From: Streptomyces hilarionis
GTDB lineage: Bacteria > Actinomycetota > Actinomycetes > Streptomycetales > Streptomycetaceae
Length of the DNA: 33,865 nt
NCBI RefSeq assembly: GCF_024539675.1
Contig: NZ_JAHHIT010000101.1
Location: 1-33,865 of the forward strand
Direction: 5' to 3'
Shown: one piece after another, positions 1-7,466 of the stretch
How positions within the stretch are numbered: position 1 is the stretch's first letter
How the letters are laid out: each line of letters begins with the position of its first letter
The notes under the pieces: model-generated
Database searches by the model: none
The model's input: the letters and a program-made list of their open reading frames with translations, nothing else
Told to the model about the DNA's origin: nothing
Made by a program: the position numbers and the translations under genes

Positions 1-289
1 GGGGTGGGGGAGTGCGGGGTTCGAGGGAGCGAGGAGCCGGTGGCGTCCGTCGAAACCAAGTCCCCCGCAGGAGGGCTTTCTCACCCCCTGACGCACCGGA
101 TCAGCCCTCTGACCTGCCGTTGGGGCGCCTTGCGTCCAGCGGCTGTCCCGGCCGTCGAGGCGGCATGCGCACGGGGCACGGGGCCGCCGCTGGGACGCGA
201 GGGGCGTGTGTGGGGCGCCCGGGGCTGGGCACCCAGTGGGGGCGGAAGACCGCGTCCCCTCAGGGGCGCCCTGCGGAACGGAGAAGGCG
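1..289. other. No gene recognised upstream of the methyltransferase
   Basis: Open frames exist on both strands here, but their translations are Arg/Pro/Gly-rich and resemble no family I know, as expected for frame shadows in very GC-rich DNA. The right end holds the ribosome-binding site of the methyltransferase (GGAGAAGG at about 280-288). A weak C-run/G-run hairpin near 60-80 could end a gene left of the window, but the stem is imperfect. Confidence 0.5.
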
Positions 290-973
290 ATGACGGCGGA
301 TGCATGGGCGCCTCGGCCCGGGGTTCCGACGTTCACCCCGCCGGGCGTGTACGCCCCCCAGTGGGACACCCGGCTGCTGACGCGCGCCCTGTCCCGCGAG
401 AGCATCGGCGCGGCCACCGAGGTATTGGACCTGGGGACGGGCTCGGGGGCCCTCGCCGTGCAGGCAGCCCGGCTGGGAGCCCGGGTGACCGCGGTCGACA
501 TCTCGCGGCTCGCCGTCCTGACCGCACGCGTCAACGCCCTCGTGGCCGGCCAGCGGGTCCGGTTCCACCGCGGCGATCTCACCGCGGCCGTGCCCGGGCG
601 CTCCTACGACCTCGTGGTGAGCAATCCGCCCTACGTCCCGTCGCCCGACGAGACGCTGCCGCGCCGCGGCATCGCCCGCGCGTGGGACGCGGGCCGCGAC
701 GGCCGCGCCTTCATCGACCGGATCTGCGCGGAGGCGCCCTCGGTCCTGAACCCCGGGGGCGCTCTGCTGCTCGTCCACTCCAGCCTCTGCGGCACCTCGG
801 CCACCCTGGAGCGCCTGGCCGACGCCGGGCTGAGCGCCACGGTCACCGACCGCGCGGCCGTGCCCCACGGTCCGGTGCTGCGCGCGCGGCGGCGGTGGCT
901 CGTCGAGCAGGGCCTGCTCGACGGCGGCGAGGACCGTGAGGAACTGGTCGTCGTGCGCGCCGAACGCGCTTGA
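290..973 (+). CDS. HemK/MTQ2-like class I SAM-dependent methyltransferase
   Basis: The protein is 227 aa. The start is ATG 290, directly behind GGAGAAGG; an in-frame upstream ATG at 206 lacks such a site and adds unconserved sequence. Motif I of class I methyltransferases is at about residues 45-55 (VLDLGTGSGAL), an acidic ribose-binding residue follows in TAVDIS, and the catalytic motif NPPY is at residues 112-115. NPPY is used by enzymes that methylate a planar amide or amino nitrogen, such as HemK/PrmC and MTQ2 acting on release-factor glutamine. No DNA-recognition domain is present, and the length fits the short MTQ2/HemK2 group rather than PrmC, which carries an extra N-terminal helical domain. 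The substrate cannot be read from sequence; a small-molecule methyltransferase is possible. The next gene, a broken SDR, begins 43 bp downstream. Confidence 0.85.
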   Translation: MTADAWAPRPGVPTFTPPGVYAPQWDTRLLTRALSRESIGAATEVLDLGTGSGALAVQAARLGARVTAVDISRLAVLTARVNALVAGQRVRFHRGDLTAAVPGRSYDLVVSNPPYVPSPDETLPRRGIARAWDAGRDGRAFIDRICAEAPSVLNPGGALLLVHSSLCGTSATLERLADAGLSATVTDRAAVPHGPVLRARRRWLVEQGLLDGGEDREELVVVRAERA

Positions 974-1016
974 GGGCCGCAGCCGTCGTGAGCGCGTGAC
1001 ACCGAGGAGGAAACAC

Positions 1017-1736
1017 GTGACCGAGGACCCCACCGGCAAGCACCCCCGCCCCGACTTCCCGGACCAGGACCAGGAGCATCCGGGCTGGACCGGCCCCATG
1101 GACCCGCCGCCCGACCACGGCGAGGAGTCCTACGAGGGCAGTGGCCTCCTGCACGACCGCACGGCGGTCGTGACCGGCGGCGACTAGGGCATCGGCCGGG
1201 CGGTGGCGCTCGCGTTCGCCCGGGAGGGCGCCGACGTGCTCTTCACCCACCTGCCCGAGGAGGAGCAGGACGCCCGGGAGACGGCGGCCCTCGTCGAGGG
1301 CGCCGGCCGCAGGGCCGTCGCGGTGGCCCGCGACATCCGCTCGGAGGACGAGTGCCGTGCGCTGGTGGACCGGGCGGTGCGGGAGTTCGGTATCAACTCC
1401 ACGTCGGTGCAGGCCTGCAAGCCCAGCCCGCACCTGCTGGACTACGCGATGACCAAGGGGGCCGTCGTCACGTTCACCCAGGGGCTCGCGCAGACGGTGG
1501 CCGAGGACGGCGTCAGGGTCGACGCGGTCGCCCCGGGCCCGGTGTGGACGCCGCTGATCCCGGCGACGATGCCGGACACGTCCGAGTTCGGCAAGCAGTC
1601 CCCGCTGGGGCGGCCCGCCCAGCCCGCCGAGATGGCGCCCGCCTACGTCTTCCTCGCCTTCTTCCTCGCCTCCTCCCGCGTCGGTTACCTCACTGCGGAG
1701 ATCCTCGACGCCACCGGCGGCACCCCCCTGCCGTGA
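1017..1736 (+). pseudogene. SDR family oxidoreductase, broken by a stop codon and an internal deletion
   Basis: The start is GTG 1017 behind GAGGAGG. The N-terminal extension rich in Pro/Asp (residues 1-45) and the first strand TAVVTGG are typical of the YhdF/GsiB-neighbour type of SDR found in stress regions. The cofactor loop should read GGDSGIG, but a TAG at 1185-1187 replaces the Ser codon, a one-base change from TCG. Reading continues in the same frame to a normal C-terminus with the active-site YxxxK (YAMTK) and the family motif around PGPVWTPLIP. A second lesion is visible at about 1390: sequence jumps from the end of helix 4 (REFG) to INSTSVQ, missing about 55-60 residues that normally hold the NNA motif. 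A 12-bp tandem duplication at 1650-1673 adds a third change (FLAF/FLAS). The gene is almost certainly non-functional. Confidence 0.88.
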
Positions 1737-1824
1737 CAGGGCGCCGCCCCCGCCCGCCCCGTCCCGGCGTGGGCCCGGGCCGGACGGCGTGCCGACCGCC
1801 TGCCGGGGGCGTAGCGTCCTCGTA

Positions 1825-1847
1825 GGGGCGGGCCCGGGGCCCGCCCC
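1825..1847. terminator. Strong GC hairpin between the SDR pseudogene and the phosphatase gene
   Basis: A perfect 10-bp inverted repeat (GGGGCGGGCC / GGCCCGCCCC) with a 3-nt loop lies between two same-strand genes. It has no T-run, as is usual for Streptomyces hairpin terminators. Termination is inferred; a leader hairpin of the downstream phosphatase is an alternative. Confidence 0.5.
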
Positions 1848-1931
1848 GCGCGCCCGGAACGCACCCCTGGCGAGCGGAAGGCCGGTCCCGGCCGTCCGCG
1901 GACCTCTCCCTCCCGACGCTGGAGGCGCCTC

Positions 1932-4088
1932 GTGACCAGCGCGGCCGACCCGGCCGTCGGCGACGGCGAGCTGGACGCCGAGTTCGCGGAGACGGTGCGC
2001 CGCACCGGCGCGTCCATCGGCGCGCTCTTCCTCCTCGAGCCCGACGGGCGGCTGCTGCGTCTCGGCCTGCTGTGCGGGGCGCCGGCCGAGTTCGCCGCGC
2101 CGTGGGCGCGCGTCGCGACCGCCTCTCCCGCGCCGGTGGCCGAGGCGGTCCGCGAGGACCGGATGGTGTGGGTCGGCAGCCAGGAGCAGATGGCCCGCTC
2201 CTACCCGCGCACCGCCATGGTGCTGCCCTTTCCGCTGGCGCTGGTCGCGGCCCCGGTGTCCGGCGGCCGCCGCTGGGGCTCGCTGCTGCTGATCTGGCCG
2301 GCCTCCCGTCCGCCGTACATGACCGCGCGGGAGAGGGGCAACATCACGTCCAGCTGCGGACGGCTCGCCCGGCTGCTGGACGACGCCGACGCGCACGGCC
2401 GCGTTCCGGCCGGCGGCGACGGACCCCGCGTCGTGACCGCCGGGACCGGCCGGTCGGGCGGTCCGGCGCCGGCCGCCGCCGACTTCGCCGAGCGCCTGCC
2501 CGGCGGCAGCTGCGCGCTGGACCTGGAAGGCCGTTTCACCTATCTCAGCTCCGGCGCCTGCGAACTGCTGGGCTCCGACGCCGGGCTGCTGCTCGGCACG
2601 TTGCCGTGGCAGTCCCTGCGCTGGCTCGACGACCCGACCTACGAGGACCGCTACCGGGCGGCGGTGATCAGCCGCGAGCCGGTGTCGTTCACCGTGTGCC
2701 GCCCGCCCGGCCACTGGCTCGACATCCACCTCTACCCCGACGCCAGCGGCATCAGCGCCCGCATCCTGCCCAGCGGCGAGCGGCCCCCGGCCGTCGCGGA
2801 GGCCGTCCGCTCCCCGAGCGCCGTCGCGCCGGCCCGGGCCGGCCGGCTCTACCAGCTCACCCATCTGGCGGCCGCCCTGACCGAGGTCGTCGGCGTCCAG
2901 GACGTCATCGACCTGGTCGCCGACCAGATCATGCCCGCCTTCGGCGCGCAGGGGCTGGTGCTGTCCAGGGCCGACGCCGGCCGGCTGCGGATCACGGGGC
3001 ACCGCGGTTACAGCCGGGAGACCGTCGAGCGTCTGGACGGACTGCCGCTCGACACCGACTTCACACCGGCCGGACGCGCGCTGAGCAGCGGCATCCCCGC
3101 GTTCTTCGCCGATCCCGGGGAGATGCGGCGCGTCTATCCCGAGGCGCCGCTGGTCAGCGGCAAGCAGGCCTGGGCGTTCCTGCCGCTGATCATCTCCGGA
3201 CGTCCCGTGGGCTGCTGCGTCCTGTCCTACGATCAGCCGCACCTGTTCCCGGCCGAGGAACGGGCCGTGCTCACCTCCCTGGCCGGACTGGTCGCCCAGG
3301 CGCTGGACCGGGCCGGCCTGTACGACACCAAGCTGGCGCTCGCCCACGGCCTCCAGCAGGCGCTGCTCCCCCGCACCCTGCCCCGCGTCGCCGGCCTGCG
3401 GGTCGCCGCCCGCTACGTTCCCGCCACCCGGGGGATGGACATCGGCGGGGACTTCTACGACCTGATCCGGCTCGGCGACACGGCCGCGGCCGCGGTCATC
3501 GGGGACGTCCAGGGGCACAACGTGGCCGCCGCCGCGCTGATGGGGCAGGTCCGCACCGGCGTCTACGCCCACGCCACCCTGGGCGCGTCACCCGACCAGG
3601 TGCTCGCCCGGACCAACCGGCTGCTCACCGACCTGGCGCCCGACCTGTTCACCAGCTGCCTCTACACCCACCTGGACCTGGCCGAGGGCCGCGTGACGCT
3701 GGCGAGCGCCGGTCACCCGCCGCCCCTGCTCCGCACCCCCGGCGGCGCTGCCGCGCCGGTCGCGCTGGTCCCCGGCCCCCTCCTCGGCATCGATCCGGAC
3801 GCCGTCTTCCCCGTCACCGAGATCGCGGTGACCCCGGGGGCCCTGCTCGCCCTCTACACCGACGGCCTGATCGAGACGCCGGGCGTGGACCTCGACGACT
3901 CCATCGCCGACCTGGCCCGGCATCTCGACGCGGTGGACGGCCGTGACCCGGAACTGCTGATCGACGACCTGCTGACGCGGGGCAAGGCCATCGGGCAGCG
4001 CACCGACGACATCGCGCTCCTCCTGCTCCGCCACGACCCGCTGCCCGGTGCCGCGCAGCCCCCGGAAGCGGACGGCACGCGGCCGTGA
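1932..4088 (+). CDS. Multi-sensor SpoIIE/PP2C-type serine phosphatase (GAF-PAS-GAF-PP2C)
   Basis: The protein is 718 aa. The start is GTG 1932, about seven bases after GGAGG. A degenerate GAF-like module covers about residues 10-150 and a PAS domain about 180-275. A second, clearer GAF domain lies at about 305-460, and a C-terminal PP2C/SpoIIE phosphatase domain at about 475-705. The phosphatase keeps its metal-binding acidic motifs: GGDFYD, the aspartate in VIGDVQGH, the LYTDGL motif, and the terminal TDDIALLLL. Such proteins dephosphorylate STAS-domain anti-anti-sigma factors in partner-switching pathways when their sensor domains detect a signal. No transmembrane segment is seen, so it should be cytoplasmic. 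No STAS or kinase gene is adjacent; the nearest STAS gene, at 12188, sits behind another phosphatase. The signal is unknown. Confidence 0.9.
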   Translation: MTSAADPAVGDGELDAEFAETVRRTGASIGALFLLEPDGRLLRLGLLCGAPAEFAAPWARVATASPAPVAEAVREDRMVWVGSQEQMARSYPRTAMVLPFPLALVAAPVSGGRRWGSLLLIWPASRPPYMTARERGNITSSCGRLARLLDDADAHGRVPAGGDGPRVVTAGTGRSGGPAPAAADFAERLPGGSCALDLEGRFTYLSSGACELLGSDAGLLLGTLPWQSLRWLDDPTYEDRYRAAVISREPVSFTVCRPPGHWLDIHLYPDASGISARILPSGERPPAVAEAVRSPSAVAPARAGRLYQLTHLAAALTEVVGVQDVIDLVADQIMPAFGAQGLVLSRADAGRLRITGHRGYSRETVERLDGLPLDTDFTPAGRALSSGIPAFFADPGEMRRVYPEAPLVSGKQAWAFLPLIISGRPVGCCVLSYDQPHLFPAEERAVLTSLAGLVAQALDRAGLYDTKLALAHGLQQALLPRTLPRVAGLRVAARYVPATRGMDIGGDFYDLIRLGDTAAAAVIGDVQGHNVAAAALMGQVRTGVYAHATLGASPDQVLARTNRLLTDLAPDLFTSCLYTHLDLAEGRVTLASAGHPPPLLRTPGGAAAPVALVPGPLLGIDPDAVFPVTEIAVTPGALLALYTDGLIETPGVDLDDSIADLARHLDAVDGRDPELLIDDLLTRGKAIGQRTDDIALLLLRHDPLPGAAQPPEADGTRP

Positions 4089-4254
4089 CGGCGTGGCCCG
4101 GGGAACGCGATCGGTGGGCACGCGGACGATTCGACGGCCGGGAGACGGGGACTCGCGGTCGGGCGGGGGAGGTCCGTGCCGTGGGGCATCCCGCGACGGC
4201 CCTGACGCCGCGCCCGGACGGCCCGAACCCGGCATGCTCGTCTGAGAAGGACCC

Positions 4255-4283
4255 GCGACAGACGTGCACGCTGCGGAGATTAT
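4255..4283 (+). promoter_or_regulatory. Possible promoter of the ligase-amidotransferase-peptidase operon
   Basis: GCGACA at 4255-4260 and GATTAT at 4278-4283, separated by 17 bp, match a housekeeping promoter at four of six positions in each box. They lie in one of the few A/T-containing patches of the 299-bp gap (4089-4387) before the operon. The rest of the gap shows no gene. Call is by eye only. Confidence 0.3.
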
Positions 4284-4387
4284 GTGACGGTATGTGGGGA
4301 ACTCGGTCCGCGCAATCAGCCGCCGAATCCGCCCAGCACACGGGTCCGACCTCTGAGCGGACGTTCGGGCATATCCGAGGAGCGAAC

Positions 4388-5563
4388 GTGAGCATGCGTA
4401 TCGGAGTGGAAGAAGAGTTCCACGTCCTGGAGGTCGAGAGCGGGCTCCTGGTGCCGCGCGCCGACGCCGTACTGCGACGACTCCCCAAACGAACCTTCAC
4501 CACCGAGCTGCACCAGTCGACGGTCGAATCCAACAGCGGTGTGCACACCTCACTCGACGACCTCCACGCGGACCTGGCCGAGACGAGACGGCGGCTCGAC
4601 CGCGCGGCCGCGGAGTCCGGGCTCGCCGTGATGGCCGCGGGCACCGCCCCGCTGGCCCCGGCCGCCTCGGCCCGCCCCACCGCCGACGCGCGCTACCTCC
4701 ACATGAGCGAGGAATACCGCAAGGTCGCCGACGAACAGCTCATCTGCGGCGCACAGGTCCATGTCGACGTCCCCGACCGCGACACGGCCGTCCGGGCCAT
4801 GTGCGCGGTGGCGCCCTGGCTGCCCGTCCTCCTCGCCCTCTCCGCCAGCTCCCCGTTCTGGCAGGGCGCCGACACCGGCTACGCCAGCTGGCGCACCCTG
4901 CTCTGGCAGCGCTGGCCCACCGCGGGACCGGCGGGATGCTACGCGGACGCCGCCGAGTACGACGCCGCCGTGCACGACTTCGTCCGGTCCGGGGTGATCA
5001 GCGACCCCGGGATGATCTACTACGACGTCCGCCCCTCCGACCATCTGCGCACCCTCGAACTGCGCATCTGCGACGCCTGCCCGCGCGCGGAGACGGTCGT
5101 GCTCATCGCCGGGCTGTTCCGCGCCCTGGTCGCCGACGCCCGCGAGCGGCTCGCCGCCCGCCGGGAGCCGCACTGCGCCGGCCGGCACGAGTGGCTGCGC
5201 GGCGCGGCCTGGCGTGCCGCCCGGTCCGGTCTCGAAGGCACGCTCGTGGACCCGCAGACCCGCCGCGAGGCGCCCGCCGAGCAGGTGGTGCGCAGGATGC
5301 TCGTCCGGCTGCGGCCCGCGCTGGAGGCCCACGGGGACTGGGAGACGGTGCGGACGCTGGCGCACCAGGCCCTCGTCGACGGCAGCGCCGCCCGCCGCAT
5401 CCGCCGCGCCGCCCACGAGGAGGACCTGCTGGCCTGCGTCGACATGCTCGTCGCCGAGACGCGCGGCGAGCGCGGAGCCCGCAGGGCCGCACGGCCCGTG
5501 CCCGCGGACGGCGCGCGCTCCGCCGCCGGCGCCCGGGCGCTGTCCCCGGTCGTCGGCCGCTGA
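4388..5563 (+). CDS. GCS2/YbdK-family carboxylate-amine ligase
   Basis: The protein is 391 aa, close to the usual 370-400 for the family. GTG 4388 is chosen because GAGGAG ends about five bases before it and conserved sequence begins at once (MRIGVEEEF); ATG 4394 is an alternative. Family signs are GVEEEFHVLE at the N-terminus, a VESNSGVHTS segment near residue 45, the ICGAQVHVDVPD strand, and LRTLELRICDACP, whose acidic residues bind Mg-ATP in glutamate-cysteine ligase family 2. These enzymes activate a carboxylate as an acyl phosphate and join it to an amine. YbdK has weak glutamate-cysteine ligase activity in vitro and its true substrate is generally unknown. As first gene of an operon with an AsnO-type amidotransferase, it probably makes a small (iso)peptide, which is inference. 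The C-terminal 25 residues are low-complexity Ala/Arg. Confidence 0.9.
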   Translation: MSMRIGVEEEFHVLEVESGLLVPRADAVLRRLPKRTFTTELHQSTVESNSGVHTSLDDLHADLAETRRRLDRAAAESGLAVMAAGTAPLAPAASARPTADARYLHMSEEYRKVADEQLICGAQVHVDVPDRDTAVRAMCAVAPWLPVLLALSASSPFWQGADTGYASWRTLLWQRWPTAGPAGCYADAAEYDAAVHDFVRSGVISDPGMIYYDVRPSDHLRTLELRICDACPRAETVVLIAGLFRALVADARERLAARREPHCAGRHEWLRGAAWRAARSGLEGTLVDPQTRREAPAEQVVRRMLVRLRPALEAHGDWETVRTLAHQALVDGSAARRIRRAAHEEDLLACVDMLVAETRGERGARRAARPVPADGARSAAGARALSPVVGR

Positions 5564-5625
5564 CGGCCCCGCCCGGCAGGCGAGCCGTGTCCTTGCCCAC
5601 CAGACTGCTCAGAAAGGGCTTCGTC

Positions 5626-5694
5626 ATGTCCAGCAGCACGACCAGGGCTCACGCCTGTCCGTCGAAAGGAGGCGGTACGCCATGTGCGGTCTGA
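5626..5694 (+). CDS. Possible 22-aa leader peptide overlapping the amidotransferase start
   Basis: ATG 5626 is preceded by AGAAAGGG with seven bases spacing. The frame encodes a Ser/Thr-rich 22-residue peptide with two cysteines (one near the middle, one near the C-terminus). It ends at TGA 5692-5694, 13 bp inside the next gene and in a different frame. Its translation would pass through the strong ribosome-binding site of the amidotransferase, so it could couple or tune that gene's translation. It may also be a chance frame; nothing similar is known to me. Confidence 0.3.
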   Translation: MSSSTTRAHACPSKGGGTPCAV

Positions 5695-7466
5695 GCGGAG
5701 AGATCCGCTTCGACGGCCGACGCCCTGATCCGGCGGCCGTCGAGCGCATGAGCGAGCGCCTCGCCGACCGGGGACCCGACGGCCACGGGCTCTGGACGCG
5801 CGGCGCGGTGGCCCTGGGCCACCGACGGCTGAAGATCATCGACCTGTCGGACCTCGGCGCCCAGCCGATGACCGACCCCAGCGGCGAGATCACCGGCGTC
5901 TTCAACGGCTGCGTGTACAACTACCGGGAGCTGCGCGACGAACTACGCGGGCTCGGCCACCGCTTCGCGTCCACGTCCGACACCGAAGTCGTGCTCAAGG
6001 CCTACCTCCAGTGGGGCGCCGACTGCGTCCAGCACTTCCTCGGCATGTTCGCCTTCGCGCTCGTCGAGCACCGCACCGGCCGCGTCGTCCTGGCCCGCGA
6101 CCGGCTGGGCATCAAGCCCCTCTACCTGTCCGGGACGCCGGACCGCCTGCGGTTCGCCTCGTCGCTGCCCGCGCTCCTCGCCGCCGGCGACGTGGACACC
6201 TCCCTCGACCCGACGGCCGTCCACCAGTACCTCAGCTGGCACGCCACGGTCGCGCCGCCGCGCACGGTGCTCAACGGCGTGCGCAAACTGCCCCCGGCCA
6301 CCGTCAGGATCGTCGAACCCGACGGCACCCAGCGCGACCACCGGTACTGGCAGCCCTCGTACACGCGTCGCCCCGGGCACGCCGGCATGGGCGCCAACGA
6401 GTGGCGCGACGCGGTGCTGGAGGGGCTGCGCACCGCCGTGCGCCGCCGCATGGTCTCCGACGTCCAGGTCGGCGTCCTGCTCTCCGGCGGCCTGGACTCC
6501 AGCCTCATCGTGGCGCTCCTCGCCGACGAGGGGCAGCGCGACCTGATGACGTTCAGCGTGGGCTTCGAGTCCGAGGGCGGCGAGGAGGGCGACGAGTTCC
6601 GCTACTCGGACCTCGTGGCCCGGGAGTTCGCCACCGACCACCACCGCCTGATGGTGCCCTCCGACCGGGTGTCGTCGGCCCTGGACGGCGCGATCGCCGC
6701 CATGAGCGAGCCGATGACCAGCCACGACGTGGTCGCCTTCTACCTGCTGTCCGAGCAGGTGTCGAAGGACGTCAAGGTCGTGCAGAGCGGTCAGGGCGCC
6801 GACGAGGTCTTCGCCGGCTACCACTGGTACCCGCAGCTGGCCGCGGTCGCCAGGGAGGACGAACCCGGGCAGTACGCCGAGACCTACTTCGACCGGCCGC
6901 ACGCCGACTTCGCCCGCATCCTCCAGCCGCACATGCTGCCCCCGGACGACGTGTCGGGACGCTTCGTCCGCGAGCACATGGCGGCTCCCGGCGCCGAGAC
7001 CGCGCTCGACGCGGCGCTGCGCCTGGACACGCACGTCATGCTCGTCGACGACCCCGTCAAGCGCGTAGACAACATGACCATGGCCTGGGGCCTGGAGGCC
7101 CGCGTGCCCTTCCTCGACCACGAGCTCGTGGAACTGGCCGCGGCCTGCCCGCCCGAGCTCAAACTCGCCGACGGCGGCAAGGGCGTCCTCAAGGAGGCGG
7201 GCCGCAAGCTCCTGCCGCGCGAGGTCGTCGACCGCCCCAAGGGCTACTTCCCCGTCCCCGCGATCCGCCACATGGCCGGTCCGGTCCTGGAGCGCGTGCG
7301 CGAGGCGCTGCGGGCCCCCGAGGCCAGGGAGCGCGGGCTGTTCCAGGAGTCCTACGTCGCCGAACTGCTCGCGGCGCCCGACGAGCACCGGACCAAGCGC
7401 GGAGCGAACGCCCTGTGGCAGATGGCTTTGCTGGAGATATGGCTTCAGACGCACGGAATCAGGTGA
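5682..7466 (+). CDS. AsnB/AsnO-family glutamine amidotransferase (N-acetylglutaminylglutamine amidotransferase-like)
   Basis: The protein is 594 aa. ATG 5682 follows AAAGGAGG by nine bases and places the catalytic Cys at position 2 (MCGLSGEIRFDGR). Residues 1-200 form the class II glutaminase, with RGPDG, GHRRLKIIDLS and FNGCVYNY. From about 240 comes the asparagine-synthetase ATP-pyrophosphatase domain with the P-loop SGGLDS at 268-273 and GQGADEVFAGY. Ammonia from glutamine would be passed to an adenylated carboxylate to make an amide. The overall sequence, notably the opening and the FNGC variant of the usual FNGE, resembles the subfamily that makes N-acetylglutaminylglutamine amide, an osmolyte in Sinorhizobium and Pseudomonas, more than general AsnB. 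The intact glutaminase argues against a lasso-peptide cyclase. The gene sits between a ligase gene and a peptidase gene, overlapping the latter. Confidence 0.88.
   Translation: MCGLSGEIRFDGRRPDPAAVERMSERLADRGPDGHGLWTRGAVALGHRRLKIIDLSDLGAQPMTDPSGEITGVFNGCVYNYRELRDELRGLGHRFASTSDTEVVLKAYLQWGADCVQHFLGMFAFALVEHRTGRVVLARDRLGIKPLYLSGTPDRLRFASSLPALLAAGDVDTSLDPTAVHQYLSWHATVAPPRTVLNGVRKLPPATVRIVEPDGTQRDHRYWQPSYTRRPGHAGMGANEWRDAVLEGLRTAVRRRMVSDVQVGVLLSGGLDSSLIVALLADEGQRDLMTFSVGFESEGGEEGDEFRYSDLVAREFATDHHRLMVPSDRVSSALDGAIAAMSEPMTSHDVVAFYLLSEQVSKDVKVVQSGQGADEVFAGYHWYPQLAAVAREDEPGQYAETYFDRPHADFARILQPHMLPPDDVSGRFVREHMAAPGAETALDAALRLDTHVMLVDDPVKRVDNMTMAWGLEARVPFLDHELVELAAACPPELKLADGGKGVLKEAGRKLLPREVVDRPKGYFPVPAIRHMAGPVLERVREALRAPEARERGLFQESYVAELLAAPDEHRTKRGANALWQMALLEIWLQTHGIR

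Noticed and set aside
290..973. DNA methyltransferase of a restriction-modification system, because of NPPY
   Set aside because: No target-recognition domain and no restriction gene nearby; length and motif spacing fit the HemK/MTQ2 protein methyltransferase type.
843..3572. A 909-codon open frame on the minus strand
   Set aside because: It is antisense to the PP2C phosphatase and SDR genes; its translation is Gly/Arg/Ala-rich without domains, as expected for a GC-rich shadow.
5682..7466. Lasso-peptide cyclase, given the AsnB-like fold and a nearby short frame with cysteines
   Set aside because: The glutaminase domain is complete with catalytic Cys2, no B1/B2-type leader peptidase is present, and the short peptide has no suitable core.
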